Assembly (NCBI RefSeq): GCF_024810105.1
Contig: NZ_JANUDX010000006.1
Location: 124,001 to 188,000 of the forward strand
Direction of reading: 5' to 3'
DNA length: 64,000 nucleotides
From: Stenotrophomonas sp. BIGb0135
GTDB lineage: Bacteria; Pseudomonadota; Gammaproteobacteria; Xanthomonadales; Xanthomonadaceae
Every line of letters starts with the position of its first letter. Position 1 is the first letter of the stretch. The notes under the pieces were generated by a model, which saw nothing but the letters and a program-made list of their open reading frames with translations, did no database searches and was not told the origin of the DNA. A program made the translations under genes and the position numbers. This document shows positions 7,643-16,805 of this stretch, one piece after another.

Positions 7643-9949
7643 TCAGAATTCAGCGGCCACCGTCATGAACAGCTGGCGCGGCGCGCTGGCGTGGATCGCG
7701 TAACGGGTGCCAGTGGGATCGGTCGGCGCGAACGAGCTGAGCTGGCCGGCATAGCGCTTGTTGGTCAGGTTGGTCGCATTGAGCGACACCTTGACGTCGC
7801 GCAGGCCGAGGCCGGGGCCGAACGAATAGCCCACGCCCGCATCGAACGTCGTCACCCCCGCTACCGACTGGTCGTTGGTGTAGGTGTAGTAGCGCTTGCC
7901 TGTGTACTTGGCGCGCAGGCTCGCCGACCAGCCGTCGCGGTTCCAGCTGATCTCGCTGGAGGCCATCCGCTGCGGCGTGTCCACCGTGATCTTGCCCGCC
8001 ACCGGCACGATCGCACCGCCGGAGGTGTAGTTGTCCTCGTAGGTGGACTTGTTCCAGGACAGCGCGTTGTACCACTGCAGGCCGTCGACCGGCTTGAGGA
8101 TGAAGGTCAGCTCCGCCCCCTGGCTCTTCACCGAGCCCACGTTGATGAAGCGGGTGATGCACTCCGGCCGCGTCCCCACCTCGATGCTGGTGCACGGGTT
8201 GAGCGAGAGCAGGCGGTTGTCGAACATCACGTGGTAGGCCGCGATCGAGGCCTGGTACCGCTCACCGAAGGTGCGGAAACCGGCTTCCAGCGTCTTCGAC
8301 TTCTCCGGCTCCAGCCCGGCGCTGGCCGCGAACGATTCCGGCGAGACCTGCAGCGGGCCACCGCTGCCGCCGCCCACGAAGGCCGCGATGTTCTCCGAGT
8401 ACGAGGCAAACAGCTCCTGGTTCTGGCTCAGCTTGAAGCCGATACCCGCCTGCGGCAGCACCGATTCCTTGGCCGTCAGCGTGCCCGAGGCATAGCTGGC
8501 CTCCGTGCCCGGCTTGGCGTTGGCGGTCATGCGCGTGTTCGGGCTCTTGATGCCCACATCGACGGTGAGGCGGTCATCGAGGAAACGCATGCGGTCCTGC
8601 ACGTAGAACTGGCGCGTGCGGATGTCGAAGTCCTGGTCGAACAGCCGACGGTCGGGGTAGTTGAGGTAGCCGTCATCCAGGAACGGCCCGGTGATGTAGT
8701 AGAAATTGCGCTCGACATTGTGGTCGTTGCGCTCATACCACAGCCCCGCTTCCAGCGCGTGGATGCCCCACTGCCAGCTCAGCGCCGCGGTGATGCCCTG
8801 GCGGTTGATGGTGTAGTTGGTGCTGCGGATGGAAATCGGCAGCGCCTGCGCGGTGCCCGGGTTGGACGGCTGGCCCGGTGCCCACCAGTGGCCCTGGCCG
8901 CGGTTCTCGTGGTGGTAGGCCAGCAGCTTCAGGCGCGAGGTCTCGCCCAATGCCAGGTCGGCATCCAGCGAATACAGGTTGTCGTCGCGCAGCGCGCGGC
9001 TCTGGTAGTACGCATCGTCGATGCTGTTGACGCCGCCGCTGAAGGCGCACTTCTGCGCGTTGTAGGTGCCTGGCGCGCAGTAGGCCGCGGCCACCGCCCG
9101 ATCCCAGTCCGGGGCGTAGATGTTCCAGTCGTAGCCCAGCCCGCGCGCGAGCATGCTCTTGGACAGGTAGGCGTAGTTGGCCTGGCTCACGCGCGAGGTG
9201 GCCGCGAACGCGCCGAAACGGTTGTCGCCCACGGCCCACACAGCCTTGGCGTTGAACTGGCGGGTGGTCTGGTTCTGGTTCGGCTCGGCCCACATGTCCG
9301 CCTCCTGGTGCACGCCGGAGACATAGGCCGAGAAGCCGTTGAGGTCGCCGGTGTCCACGCGCAGGTAACCGCGACGCTGGTTGTCATCGCCCACGGTGAC
9401 GCTGGCACGACCGCCGAACTCGGTGGACGGATCCTGCGAGAAGTACTGGATGGTGCCGCCCAGGTTGCTGGTGGAGGCCACGCCCAGCGAACCGATACCC
9501 TGCGACAGTTCGGCACCGGCCAGGTTCTCGGCGATCAGCGCGCGGGCGATGCTCAGGCCGTTGTAGTTGCCGTAGCTGTTGTCGCCCAGCGGAATGCCAT
9601 CGAGTGTGTAGCCCAGGCGGCTCTTGTCGAAGCCGCGCAGGGTGATGCTCTGCGATTCCTCGTTGGCCCCGAACGCGTCATTGGACTGCACCGACACGCC
9701 GGGCAGGCGGTCGAGGATCTTCTGGCCGCTGGTGCCCGGCGGCAGCACTTCCTTGTCCACGGCCGTGATGCGCTGGACCTGACGGGTCTCGCCCTGGCCG
9801 ATCACCGACACGGTGTCCAGGGTCTGCGCGCTGAGCGCGACGTTGGCCTCGGTGGTGGCGTCCACATCGGCAGCGTGGGCATTGGCGGCGCACAGCGCAA
9901 TCGCCACGGCGATCGTCAGGGGTCGGGTAAGCATGGTGATCCGTTGCAT
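7643..9949 (-). CDS. TonB-dependent outer-membrane receptor
   Basis: A 768-residue receptor with a signal peptide (IALCAANAHA), an N-terminal plug domain (KILDRLPGVSVQSNDAFG, ITLRGFDKSRLGYTLDGIPLG, IQYFSQDPS) and a long 22-strand-type beta-barrel ending in AAEF with a C-terminal Phe. A TonB-box-like stretch (LDTVSVIG) lies soon after the signal peptide. It takes up a ligand using energy from TonB-ExbBD; the ligand is unknown, and no uptake or biosynthesis genes adjoin it. I placed the start at the ATG at 9949; an alternative in-frame ATG at 9934 would shorten the protein by five residues. No Fur box was recognised upstream. Confidence 0.92.
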   Translation of the reverse strand: MQRITMLTRPLTIAVAIALCAANAHAADVDATTEANVALSAQTLDTVSVIGQGETRQVQRITAVDKEVLPPGTSGQKILDRLPGVSVQSNDAFGANEESQSITLRGFDKSRLGYTLDGIPLGDNSYGNYNGLSIARALIAENLAGAELSQGIGSLGVASTSNLGGTIQYFSQDPSTEFGGRASVTVGDDNQRRGYLRVDTGDLNGFSAYVSGVHQEADMWAEPNQNQTTRQFNAKAVWAVGDNRFGAFAATSRVSQANYAYLSKSMLARGLGYDWNIYAPDWDRAVAAAYCAPGTYNAQKCAFSGGVNSIDDAYYQSRALRDDNLYSLDADLALGETSRLKLLAYHHENRGQGHWWAPGQPSNPGTAQALPISIRSTNYTINRQGITAALSWQWGIHALEAGLWYERNDHNVERNFYYITGPFLDDGYLNYPDRRLFDQDFDIRTRQFYVQDRMRFLDDRLTVDVGIKSPNTRMTANAKPGTEASYASGTLTAKESVLPQAGIGFKLSQNQELFASYSENIAAFVGGGSGGPLQVSPESFAASAGLEPEKSKTLEAGFRTFGERYQASIAAYHVMFDNRLLSLNPCTSIEVGTRPECITRFINVGSVKSQGAELTFILKPVDGLQWYNALSWNKSTYEDNYTSGGAIVPVAGKITVDTPQRMASSEISWNRDGWSASLRAKYTGKRYYTYTNDQSVAGVTTFDAGVGYSFGPGLGLRDVKVSLNATNLTNKRYAGQLSSFAPTDPTGTRYAIHASAPRQLFMTVAAEF

Positions 9950-10134
9950 GATGAGGTGGTGACCTGCGCGATGCAGGTGCGTGACCATCATGCGAGCGGA
10001 AGATGAAAGCATTCTTACGCGACGGCGTGCGGCGTATGAAATGCGAACCAGCCCGCAAAACCTGCACGAGCATGATCGCCGCAGGCACCGCACGTACAAT
10101 GCGTGGCGTACCGCAACAGCATGGACAGCAGGCA

Positions 10135-10686
10135 ATGAACGAAAAGGATTACGACGCCGCCAAGTGGGCGCTGCTGCACGCGCACCTTCTCCAGGCCACG
10201 CCGGAACAGCGCCACCTTTACGTGGCCCGCTCCAACTACAGCGACAATCAGCGCGCGCTGGCATGGCTGGCCGACCAGCCCGACCTGGACCGGGCCACGG
10301 CGCTGATGCTGTTCTGGAGCGTGGGCGCGGGCTGGCATGCCCAGTACGACACACTGGACGCAGTGCCCGACTACGAGCGCGATGCGCATGCGTTCATCGG
10401 CCTGGTGCAACAGCGCTACCTCGATGGCTTCTATGCCGACCACGGCATCGGTTTCGATCCGAACGCGTGGGACGGTGCCGGCCCGCGCGAGCATTCGGCG
10501 GACGAACTGCGGCGCGTCCCGACACAGATGCTGCAGGCCGTGGACGGCGAGCATCAGATCGATCCGTTCGATGAAGCCTACGACGAGGACTACGACGACG
10601 GCCTGCCGATGGCGCTGGTCGAGCAGCTCTACGAACTGGCCGACGTGCATATCGCCTGGGAGAAAGCCCACCCGCAGGCGGAGTGA
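10135..10686 (+). CDS. DUF4274-like protein
   Basis: A soluble, acidic protein of 183 residues. The segment RALAWLADQPDLDRATALMLFWSVGA resembles the DUF4274 pattern in which a cluster of small residues is followed by TAL-x-x-FW. The C-terminal third is strongly acidic (DPFDEAYDEDYDDG). There is no signal peptide or membrane segment. Function is unknown. The start was chosen because residues upstream of this ATG do not look coding. It stands alone, divergent from the TonB receptor and convergent with the QEGLA-motif gene. Confidence 0.75.
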   Translation: MNEKDYDAAKWALLHAHLLQATPEQRHLYVARSNYSDNQRALAWLADQPDLDRATALMLFWSVGAGWHAQYDTLDAVPDYERDAHAFIGLVQQRYLDGFYADHGIGFDPNAWDGAGPREHSADELRRVPTQMLQAVDGEHQIDPFDEAYDEDYDDGLPMALVEQLYELADVHIAWEKAHPQAE

Positions 10687-10714
10687 TCCCGCATGCGCCA
10701 GCCCGCGGCCGGCG

Positions 10715-11968
10715 CTATTCCGGCGCCAGCTGGTCCATGCGGATACGGTTGGCGAACAATGAGAACGCCAGCATGCCGGCCAGCCCATTGGCCCGGCTGA
10801 CCCAATGCGGCAGCCAGCGCGGCGGGCGCAGGATGCCTTCTTCGAACAGCGGCGCGAAGGCGATCGCGTCGGTGAGCGCCATCTTGCCGGCGAACAGCCA
10901 GCGGCATACCTGCAGGCGGTCTTCGGCGAGCATGTGGCGGAAGAAGGTATGCACCGAGACCAGCCCCCGCAGGTAGACCGTGTCCTTGGTGAACGCCGCG
11001 CCGCCGGTGGGCGGCACGCCGCGGAACACGCGCTGGGCCGAGGCGAAGCTCTCTTCGTTGTTCTGCCCGGCATCGCAGAAGTAGCGGAACACCTCGATGA
11101 AGTCCGCCCCCTCGCGCGCCATTGCGATTGCTTCGGTGCGCAGGCTGATGCGCTTGAGGCGTTCGATGTCGATGCTGCCGGTGATCTGCTCGGCGAAGGT
11201 GGCCAGCCCCTCCTGGGTGGCGGTGACCCGCGGCGAGGCCAGCGCCAGGCTGGGCAGGTGCGGCTGTTCGCGGCCGTTGAGCGCGGTCAGCGAATGGACC
11301 AGTGCCTCGTGGTGGAACAACTGTGCACGGTCGTAGGCGCTGAAGCGCGCGCTGGTGCGCAGGCGGATGCGGGTGGGGCCGGCGGCCGCCTTGGAGATCA
11401 GCTCCGGATCGAGCTGCACGCTGATGATGCGCGACTCGAAGAACGCGTCCAGGTCGCTTTGCAGTTGCAATTGCAGCGCGGTGGCCGAGACCGGTACCTG
11501 TTCCTCGGGCGCGAGCAGTTCGTGGTCCAGTTCCTGCGCGATCTGGATGAAGTGGCGGGCTGCATCGCGGGTGCTGGGGCCATTGCCGGGCAGCGGCTGT
11601 TCGGGCGCGCCGAACAAGGCGACCGAGTAGCGGTCGACCTCAGCGGTGCCCAGCGATTCGAGCAGGCCCGCGGCCAGGTCCCAGCTGTGCGCCGAGCGCT
11701 GCACGTACAGGCCGATCGGATGGGAGGGGTCGCACTGGGCGCTGAGCGCGGCCAGCGCGCGGCGGGTGTCGCCGAAGTCCAGCCGCGGGTAGGCGACCTG
11801 CGGCAACACCGGCTGGCCGCGCGCCACGCTGGCCAGGAAAGGCGCCTGCAGCGCCGCCGGCCAACTGGTCAGGCCGAGCAGCTTGATGCCGCCCACCGCC
11901 TCCACCAGCTGCGCATCGAGCGCGGTGTGGTGGGCCACCTCACGATCCACGGTCATTGGTGTGCTCAT
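10715..11968 (-). CDS. QEGLA-motif (DUF1704) peptidase-like protein
   Basis: A 417-residue protein with the signature of the flavohemoglobin-expression-modulating QEGLA family: HHEALVHSLTALNG supplies an HExxxH zinc-binding motif and VTATQEGLATFAEQ carries the QEGLA box with the third likely metal ligand. The fold is related to the tyrosine carboxypeptidases of the MATCAP group. A peptidase activity is therefore plausible, but the bacterial substrate is unknown and the flavohemoglobin link is historical. It starts at ATG 11968, with another in-frame ATG four codons later. SMAG palindromes lie just upstream. Confidence 0.88.
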   Translation of the reverse strand: MSTPMTVDREVAHHTALDAQLVEAVGGIKLLGLTSWPAALQAPFLASVARGQPVLPQVAYPRLDFGDTRRALAALSAQCDPSHPIGLYVQRSAHSWDLAAGLLESLGTAEVDRYSVALFGAPEQPLPGNGPSTRDAARHFIQIAQELDHELLAPEEQVPVSATALQLQLQSDLDAFFESRIISVQLDPELISKAAAGPTRIRLRTSARFSAYDRAQLFHHEALVHSLTALNGREQPHLPSLALASPRVTATQEGLATFAEQITGSIDIERLKRISLRTEAIAMAREGADFIEVFRYFCDAGQNNEESFASAQRVFRGVPPTGGAAFTKDTVYLRGLVSVHTFFRHMLAEDRLQVCRWLFAGKMALTDAIAFAPLFEEGILRPPRWLPHWVSRANGLAGMLAFSLFANRIRMDQLAPE

Positions 11969-12027
11969 GGGGCGGACAATAGCAGCCACGCAGGGCGCGC
12001 TGCACGCAGCGCCTGAGGTGGCGCAGG

Positions 12028-12134
12028 CCCACCCCATGGGTGGCTGCATTCCGCTCCGACGCCACGTAGAGCCACCCATGGGTGGCTGCATTTCGCTCCG
12101 GCACCGCGCGCAGCCACCCATGGGGTGGCTCTAC
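12028..12134. repeat. Cluster of SMAG-type palindromes
   Basis: Copies of the GTAG-headed palindrome: a plus-strand unit at 12065-12089 (GTAGAGCCACCCATGGGTGG), a minus-strand unit ending CTCTAC at 12134, and a headless partial near 12028-12048. The head-to-head pair sits between the start of the QEGLA gene and the end of rsgA. SMAG elements are abundant REP-like sequences in Stenotrophomonas. Confidence 0.9.
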
Positions 12135-12143
12135 GGCGTTGGG

Positions 12144-13241
12144 TTATCGGCGTCCGCCCTTTCCGCCCGGGCGCCACTGCGCACCCTTGCCCACGTGCTT
12201 GCGCTCGATCGCCTGCTGCGCCTGGCGGACGGCCAGCTTGGCCGCCGCGGCAGCCACTTCTTCCTTGAGCTTGAAGTAGTTGAGCAGGCGCTCTTCATCC
12301 AGCGTGCCGTCGTCGATGGCCGCACGGATCGCGCAGCCCGGCTCGCGCTGGTGGGCGCAGTCGCGGAAACGGCATTGCGCCGACAGGGCTTCCACGTCGG
12401 CGAAGCCCCCTTCGCTCAAGGCCTCTTCACCGGTCGGCTTGAGCTCGCGCATGCCCGGGGTATCGATCAGGCACGCGCCGGCCGGCAGCGGGATCAACGC
12501 ACGGTGGGTCGTGGTGTGGCGGCCGCGCGAGTCGTTGACCCGCACATCGGCGGTCTTCATCCGCTCCTCGCCCAGCAGCGTATTGGTCAACGTCGACTTG
12601 CCGGCACCGGACGAGCCCACCAGCACCACGGTGCGGCCCGCGCCCAGCCACGGCAGCAGCGCCGACGCGCTGGCCGGGTCCCTGCCGTTGATGGCAAGCA
12701 GCGGGATGTCCTGCGCGGCCAGTTCTTCCAGCACGTCCAGGGCGTCCTGGCTGTACTCGGTCTGATCGGCCTTGGTCAGCACCACCACCGGTTGCGCGCC
12801 GCCACCGCCCACCAGCAGCAGGTAACGCTCGATCCGGCGTGGGTTGAAGTCCGCGTCCAGGCCACAGACGATGAACACGGTATCGATGTTGGCCGCGATC
12901 ACCTGCTGGTGGTAATGCTCGCCCGCCGCGCCGCGCTTGATCGCGGTCCGCCGCGGCAGCAGCGCCACGATCTTGATGCCCTCCAGCAGGACCCAGTCGC
13001 CCACCGCGGCGCGCTCATGGCTGGGGAAGCGCGGGCGCTGCCACTCCGGCGGGGATTCGGTCTTGATCGCCGCGTCCGGCATGTCCGAGACGATGTAGCC
13101 GGTGCGATGCTGCTCGATCACCCGCCCCGGGCGTGCCTGCGGGAACTGCTCGAACAGGGCCTGCCAGTCCGGGAGTTCGGGGCCGCCCGGCCAGGGCCAG
13201 CCAATGGTCTGCAGGGCGAGGTAATCAGTGGATTCGCTCAT
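12144..13241 (-). CDS. rsgA: Ribosome small-subunit-dependent GTPase A (RsgA/YjeQ)
   Basis: A circularly permuted GTPase of 365 residues that checks late 30S subunit maturation. Domains in order: an N-terminal OB-fold (AAVGDWVLLEG, ALLPRRTAIKRG); the permuted G domain with G4 (VVLTKAD), G1 P-loop (VGSSGAGKSTLTN) and G3 (IDTPGMRE); and a C-terminal zinc finger with ligands in CRFRDCAHQREPGC. All GTPase and zinc residues are present. The basic tail (RPGGKGGRR) is typical. ATG 13241 is used; ATG 13250 is three codons upstream and cannot be excluded. It is divergent from the aminotransferase gene. Confidence 0.97.
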   Translation of the reverse strand: MSESTDYLALQTIGWPWPGGPELPDWQALFEQFPQARPGRVIEQHRTGYIVSDMPDAAIKTESPPEWQRPRFPSHERAAVGDWVLLEGIKIVALLPRRTAIKRGAAGEHYHQQVIAANIDTVFIVCGLDADFNPRRIERYLLLVGGGGAQPVVVLTKADQTEYSQDALDVLEELAAQDIPLLAINGRDPASASALLPWLGAGRTVVLVGSSGAGKSTLTNTLLGEERMKTADVRVNDSRGRHTTTHRALIPLPAGACLIDTPGMRELKPTGEEALSEGGFADVEALSAQCRFRDCAHQREPGCAIRAAIDDGTLDEERLLNYFKLKEEVAAAAAKLAVRQAQQAIERKHVGKGAQWRPGGKGGRR

Positions 13242-13426
13242 CCTGCCCATTCTAGAGGGTGTAGCGACCGGGCGTCGTCGCAGGGCCCGGCCAGGCGCGG
13301 GGCAGGCTGGCCGCCCCCGCATCCGCAACTGCTTGCCAGGGCTCGGAATTTGGCCCGAAAGGCTTGCCCTGCAACGCAACATTTCCGCTACCATGCGGTT
13401 TCCATGCCCGAAATGACGGCCCGTTC

Positions 13427-14701
13427 ATGTCCACGCCCCCGCTGAAGCCGCTCGCCACCCGCGAGCGCCTGTCCGAAGTCCGCTACGAGATCCGGGGCGA
13501 GCTGGCGCGGCGAGCGCGGGAGCTGGAGGCCCAGGGCCGCAAGCTGATCAAGCTGAACATCGGCAATCCCGGCAACTTCGGCTTCCGCGCGCCGGAACAC
13601 CTGCAGCGCGCGATCGCCGACGACATGGGCCGCACCGACCCCTACACCCACCAGCAGGGCCTGCCGGAGGCACGCGAGGCGATCGCCGCCGCCTACGCCC
13701 GCCGGGGTGCACCGGATGCGCACCCGGACCGGGTGTTCGTGGGCAATGGCGTCAGCGAGCTGATCGACCTGTCGCTGCGCGCCCTGCTCAACCCCGGCGA
13801 TGAAGTGCTGGTGCCCTCGCCCGACTACCCGCTGTGGTCGGCGGCGACCATCCTCAACGACGGCCGCCCGGTGTACTACCGCTGCGCGCCGGAGAACGGC
13901 TTCCAGCCGGACCCGGTCGAGATCGAATCGCTGGTGTCCTCGCGTACCCGCGCGATCGTGTTGATCAACCCGAACAACCCCAGCGGCGCCAGCTACTCGC
14001 GCGACCTGCTGGAGCGCATCGTGGCCATCGCCGCCAAGCACAACCTGCTGCTGATGGTCGATGAGATCTACGACCAGATCCTTTACGACGACGCGCAGTT
14101 CCATCCGGTCGCGCCCCTGGCCGGCGAGCATCCGTGCATCACCTTCAGCGGCCTGAGCAAGGTGCACCGTGCCTGCGGCTGGCGGGTGGGCTGGGCGATG
14201 CTGTCCGGCGCGGCCGAGCGGCTGGGCGAGTTCCGCGCGGCGATGGACCTGCTCAGCGCACTGCGCCTGTGCGCCAACGTGCCCGGCCAGTACGCCATCG
14301 ATGCGGCGGTCAACGGCCCGGACACCATTTCCGCCCTGTGCGCCCCGGGCGGCCGCCTGTACGAAACCCGCCGCGCGGTGATCGAGGCCTGCAACGCCAG
14401 CGAGCATCTGTCGCTGGTGGCGCCGGCCGGTGCGCTGTACGCCTTCCCGGCCGTGGTCGGGCCGGCGGCGCGCAGCTTCGACGACCACGATTTCGCGCTG
14501 GAACTGATGAACGAGGAAGGCGTGCTGGTGGTGCCGGGCTCGAGCTTCAACGTGCCCTACCGCCACCACTTCCGGGTCACCCTGCTGCCCGAAGCGGACG
14601 TGATGCGCGATGTGTTCGCCCGCATCGACCGCGCGTTGGCGCGGCGTGCCGAGGCCAACACCAAGGTGGTGCCGCTGAAGCCACGCAGCGCGGTGGCCTG
14701 A
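13427..14701 (+). CDS. Class I/II PLP-dependent aminotransferase, AlaA-like
   Basis: A 424-residue fold-type I aminotransferase. It shows the N-terminal LIKLNIGNPGNFGFRAPEHL, the cofactor-binding GNGVSELIDLSLRALLNPGDEVLVP, the NPNNPSGA loop, the Asp/Tyr segment MVDEIYDQILYDD, the PLP Schiff-base Lys245 in FSGLSKVHRACGWRVGW, and the substrate-carboxylate Arg in HHFRVTLLP. This subfamily includes E. coli AlaA, a glutamate-pyruvate transaminase. The gene abuts the next gene (GTG directly after its TGA), so the three genes 13427-16023 form an operon. Its association with an esterase and a methyltransferase is unexplained. Confidence 0.93.
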   Translation: MSTPPLKPLATRERLSEVRYEIRGELARRARELEAQGRKLIKLNIGNPGNFGFRAPEHLQRAIADDMGRTDPYTHQQGLPEAREAIAAAYARRGAPDAHPDRVFVGNGVSELIDLSLRALLNPGDEVLVPSPDYPLWSAATILNDGRPVYYRCAPENGFQPDPVEIESLVSSRTRAIVLINPNNPSGASYSRDLLERIVAIAAKHNLLLMVDEIYDQILYDDAQFHPVAPLAGEHPCITFSGLSKVHRACGWRVGWAMLSGAAERLGEFRAAMDLLSALRLCANVPGQYAIDAAVNGPDTISALCAPGGRLYETRRAVIEACNASEHLSLVAPAGALYAFPAVVGPAARSFDDHDFALELMNEEGVLVVPGSSFNVPYRHHFRVTLLPEADVMRDVFARIDRALARRAEANTKVVPLKPRSAVA

Positions 14702-15325
14702 GTGGCGCTGTCCTACCTGGCGCTGGGCGACTCCTACACCATCGGTGAGGGCGTGGCGCCGTCCGCACGCTGGCCGCTGCAACTGGTCGCCGGCCTGCGC
14801 GACATCGGCGTGGCGGTGGACGACCCGCAGATCATCGCCACCACCGGCTGGACCACCGACGAACTCGAGGCCGGCATCGATGCCGCCGCGCCGCAGGGTC
14901 CGTTCGGCCTGGTCAGCCTGTTGATCGGGGTCAACGACCAGTATCGCGGCCGCAGCGTGGATGACTACCGCCCGCGCTTCACCGCCTTGCTGCAGCGCGC
15001 GCTGGGCTTTGCCGGCGGGCGCGCCGACCGCGTGCTGGTGCTGTCCATCCCCGATTGGGGGGTGACCCCATATGCGCGCGAGGCCGGTCGCGACCGCGTG
15101 CAGGTGGGGCGCGAACTGGACGCCTACAACGCCGCGGCCGCCGCGATCTGCGCCGGGCACCAGGTGGCCTTCATCGACATCACCGACCTCAGCCGCGTTC
15201 CGGGCGCCGAAGCGGTGATGCTGGTCGACGATGGCCTGCACCCCTCGGCGACGATGTACGCGCTGTGGACCGAGCGCGCCTTCCAGGTAGCGCGGGTGCA
15301 ACTGGCCGACGAGGTGCCGCGCTGA
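14702..15325 (+). CDS. SGNH/GDSL-family hydrolase
   Basis: A 207-residue esterase-like protein starting at GTG immediately after the TGA of the aminotransferase gene. Block I is at the N terminus (LALGDSYTIGEG, nucleophile Ser11), followed by a GVND block (LIGVNDQYRG) and the catalytic Asp/His block (DDGLHPS). There is no signal peptide, so it is probably cytoplasmic. GDSL enzymes hydrolyse esters or thioesters of varied substrates; the substrate is unknown. It is the middle gene of a tight three-gene operon. Confidence 0.92.
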   Translation: MALSYLALGDSYTIGEGVAPSARWPLQLVAGLRDIGVAVDDPQIIATTGWTTDELEAGIDAAAPQGPFGLVSLLIGVNDQYRGRSVDDYRPRFTALLQRALGFAGGRADRVLVLSIPDWGVTPYAREAGRDRVQVGRELDAYNAAAAAICAGHQVAFIDITDLSRVPGAEAVMLVDDGLHPSATMYALWTERAFQVARVQLADEVPR

Positions 15326-16023
15326 GCACGGACGCCCTGCCACTGGCCAAGGAACAGGCCCGCCGCATCGCTGCCGCCTTCATGCCGGCGCAGCGCTTCG
15401 GCAACCGCCGCGATTACTACTACAGCCGCGGCAAGCTCGGCAGCGATCCGCTGTATCCGGGCGTGCTGGCCGCGCTGCTGCCTGCACGCGGCGCGCTGCT
15501 GGATATCGGCTGCGGCCTGGGGCTGTTGGCGCACGTGCTGCGCCAGGCCGACCAGCAGCGGCCCTACCTGGGCGTGGACATCGATGCGGACAAGATCGCA
15601 CGTGCCCGCCGCGCCGCCGCCCGCGCGGCGCTGGCGGAGACCCGCTTCGACACACTGGACGCCAGCGCCACCCTGCCCGCCCACCACGGCAGCGTGGCCC
15701 TGCTGGACGTGCTGCAGTACCTGCCGGCCGAGGCCCAGGCCGGCCTGTTGCAGGCCGCGGCCGCGCGGGTGGCGCCGGGCGGTCGGCTGGTGATCCGCAC
15801 CACCCTGGCCGACAACAGCGGGCGCGACCGCACCACCCGCATCACCGACATGCTGGCGCACCTGGTGGGCTGGATGGGCACTCGCCCGCGCCACTATCCC
15901 GATGCTTCCAGCGTGCGCGCACCGCTGGAAGCGGCCGGCCTGCAACTGCAGATGACCCCGCTGTACGGCAACACGCCGTTCAACAACTGGCTGGTCTGCG
16001 CCGAACGTGCCGCGGCCGGCTGA
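15322..16023 (+). CDS. Class I SAM-dependent methyltransferase, likely CTG start
   Basis: A Rossmann-fold methyltransferase of about 233 residues: motif I is LLDIGCGLGLLAHVL, the acidic loop is LGVDIDADKIARA, and motif IV-like VALLDVLQYLPAEAQ follows. No ATG or GTG stands near the expected start. A CTG at 15322 overlaps the TGA of the preceding gene in the pattern CTGA, like the common ATGA overlap, and gives the right length. An internal ATG at 15382 would remove the first 20 residues. The substrate is unknown. Coupling to the esterase suggests both act on one small molecule or lipid; this is inference. Confidence 0.85.
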   Translation: MSTDALPLAKEQARRIAAAFMPAQRFGNRRDYYYSRGKLGSDPLYPGVLAALLPARGALLDIGCGLGLLAHVLRQADQQRPYLGVDIDADKIARARRAAARAALAETRFDTLDASATLPAHHGSVALLDVLQYLPAEAQAGLLQAAAARVAPGGRLVIRTTLADNSGRDRTTRITDMLAHLVGWMGTRPRHYPDASSVRAPLEAAGLQLQMTPLYGNTPFNNWLVCAERAAAG

Positions 16024-16083
16024 GGGTCGCGTCGCGCGCCGCACGCGCGCATACTCGCGCCCCGATACCGGCATGGAGCCCGC

Positions 16084-16452
16084 ATGACCCCACCTTCGCC
16101 CCGCCATTCCGCACTGGGCATCGCCGCGCTGGTGATCAGCGTGTGCGGGTTGGTGATGTTCGCCATCAGCGCGCACTACGCGCATACCCCGGCCCATGCC
16201 GAGATGCGTGAGGTGCCGGTGGTGCTGCTGGTGGTGCTGTGCGTCAGCGTCGGGTTGGCGGTGCTGGCCACGTTGATCGGTATCGGCAGCCTGTTGCAGC
16301 ATCGCCGCCGCCGGGTCACCGGCGTGCTGGCGCTGGGGCTGTCGATCACCCTGCTGCTGGCGCAGTTGTCGCTGGGCAGCTGGATGCGCCAGCAGTGGAT
16401 CCACTCGCACCCGCTGGCCGCCTGCGCCAGCCAACCGCTGTCGCGGGCCTGA
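16084..16452 (+). CDS. Small membrane protein, unknown function
   Basis: A 122-residue protein with three hydrophobic segments: ALGIAALVISVCGLVMFAI, VVLLVVLCVSVGLAVLATLI and VTGVLALGLSITLLLAQLSL, separated by short polar loops with a basic patch (QHRRRR). It is followed 29 bases later by another small membrane protein that begins similarly (short polar start, then SxLGIAxxxxS), so the two may be distant paralogues. I do not recognise the family. Confidence 0.7.
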   Translation: MTPPSPRHSALGIAALVISVCGLVMFAISAHYAHTPAHAEMREVPVVLLVVLCVSVGLAVLATLIGIGSLLQHRRRRVTGVLALGLSITLLLAQLSLGSWMRQQWIHSHPLAACASQPLSRA

Positions 16453-16481
16453 GCCCGCACGTCTGCTTGCAAGGAGTTCCC

Positions 16482-16805
16482 ATGCAGATCCGTCATTCCG
16501 GACTGGGCATTGCCTCGTTCATCCTGTCGCTGGGCGGCGGGGTGCTGATGTTCCTGCTGATCGTGCTGGCCGGCGTCGCCGAGCTCAGTACCCCGGGCGG
16601 CATGGACGAAGGCGCGCCGGCGACCGTGATGATCGGGCTGGGCATCATCGGCGCTGGCCTGGTCGAGCTGGTGGCGCTGGCGCTGGGTGTGGCCGGGGTG
16701 CTGCAGCGCGACCGGCGCAAGGTGCTGGCGATTCTCGGCCTGGTGTTCTCCTGCGGCGCGCTGCTGGGCACGGCCGGGCTGTTGCTGCTGGGGCTGCTCA
16801 GCTGA
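16482..16805 (+). CDS. Small membrane protein, unknown function
   Basis: A 107-residue protein with a strong AAGGAG ribosome site and three hydrophobic segments (ASFILSLGGGVLMFLLIVLA, MIGLGIIGAGLVELVALALG, VLAILGLVFSCGALLGTAGL). The phrase HSGLGIASFILSL matches the start of the preceding protein (HSALGIAALVISV), suggesting duplication. Its last eight bases overlap the 3' end of the convergent polysaccharide deacetylase gene. Function is unknown. Confidence 0.72.
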   Translation: MQIRHSGLGIASFILSLGGGVLMFLLIVLAGVAELSTPGGMDEGAPATVMIGLGIIGAGLVELVALALGVAGVLQRDRRKVLAILGLVFSCGALLGTAGLLLLGLLS

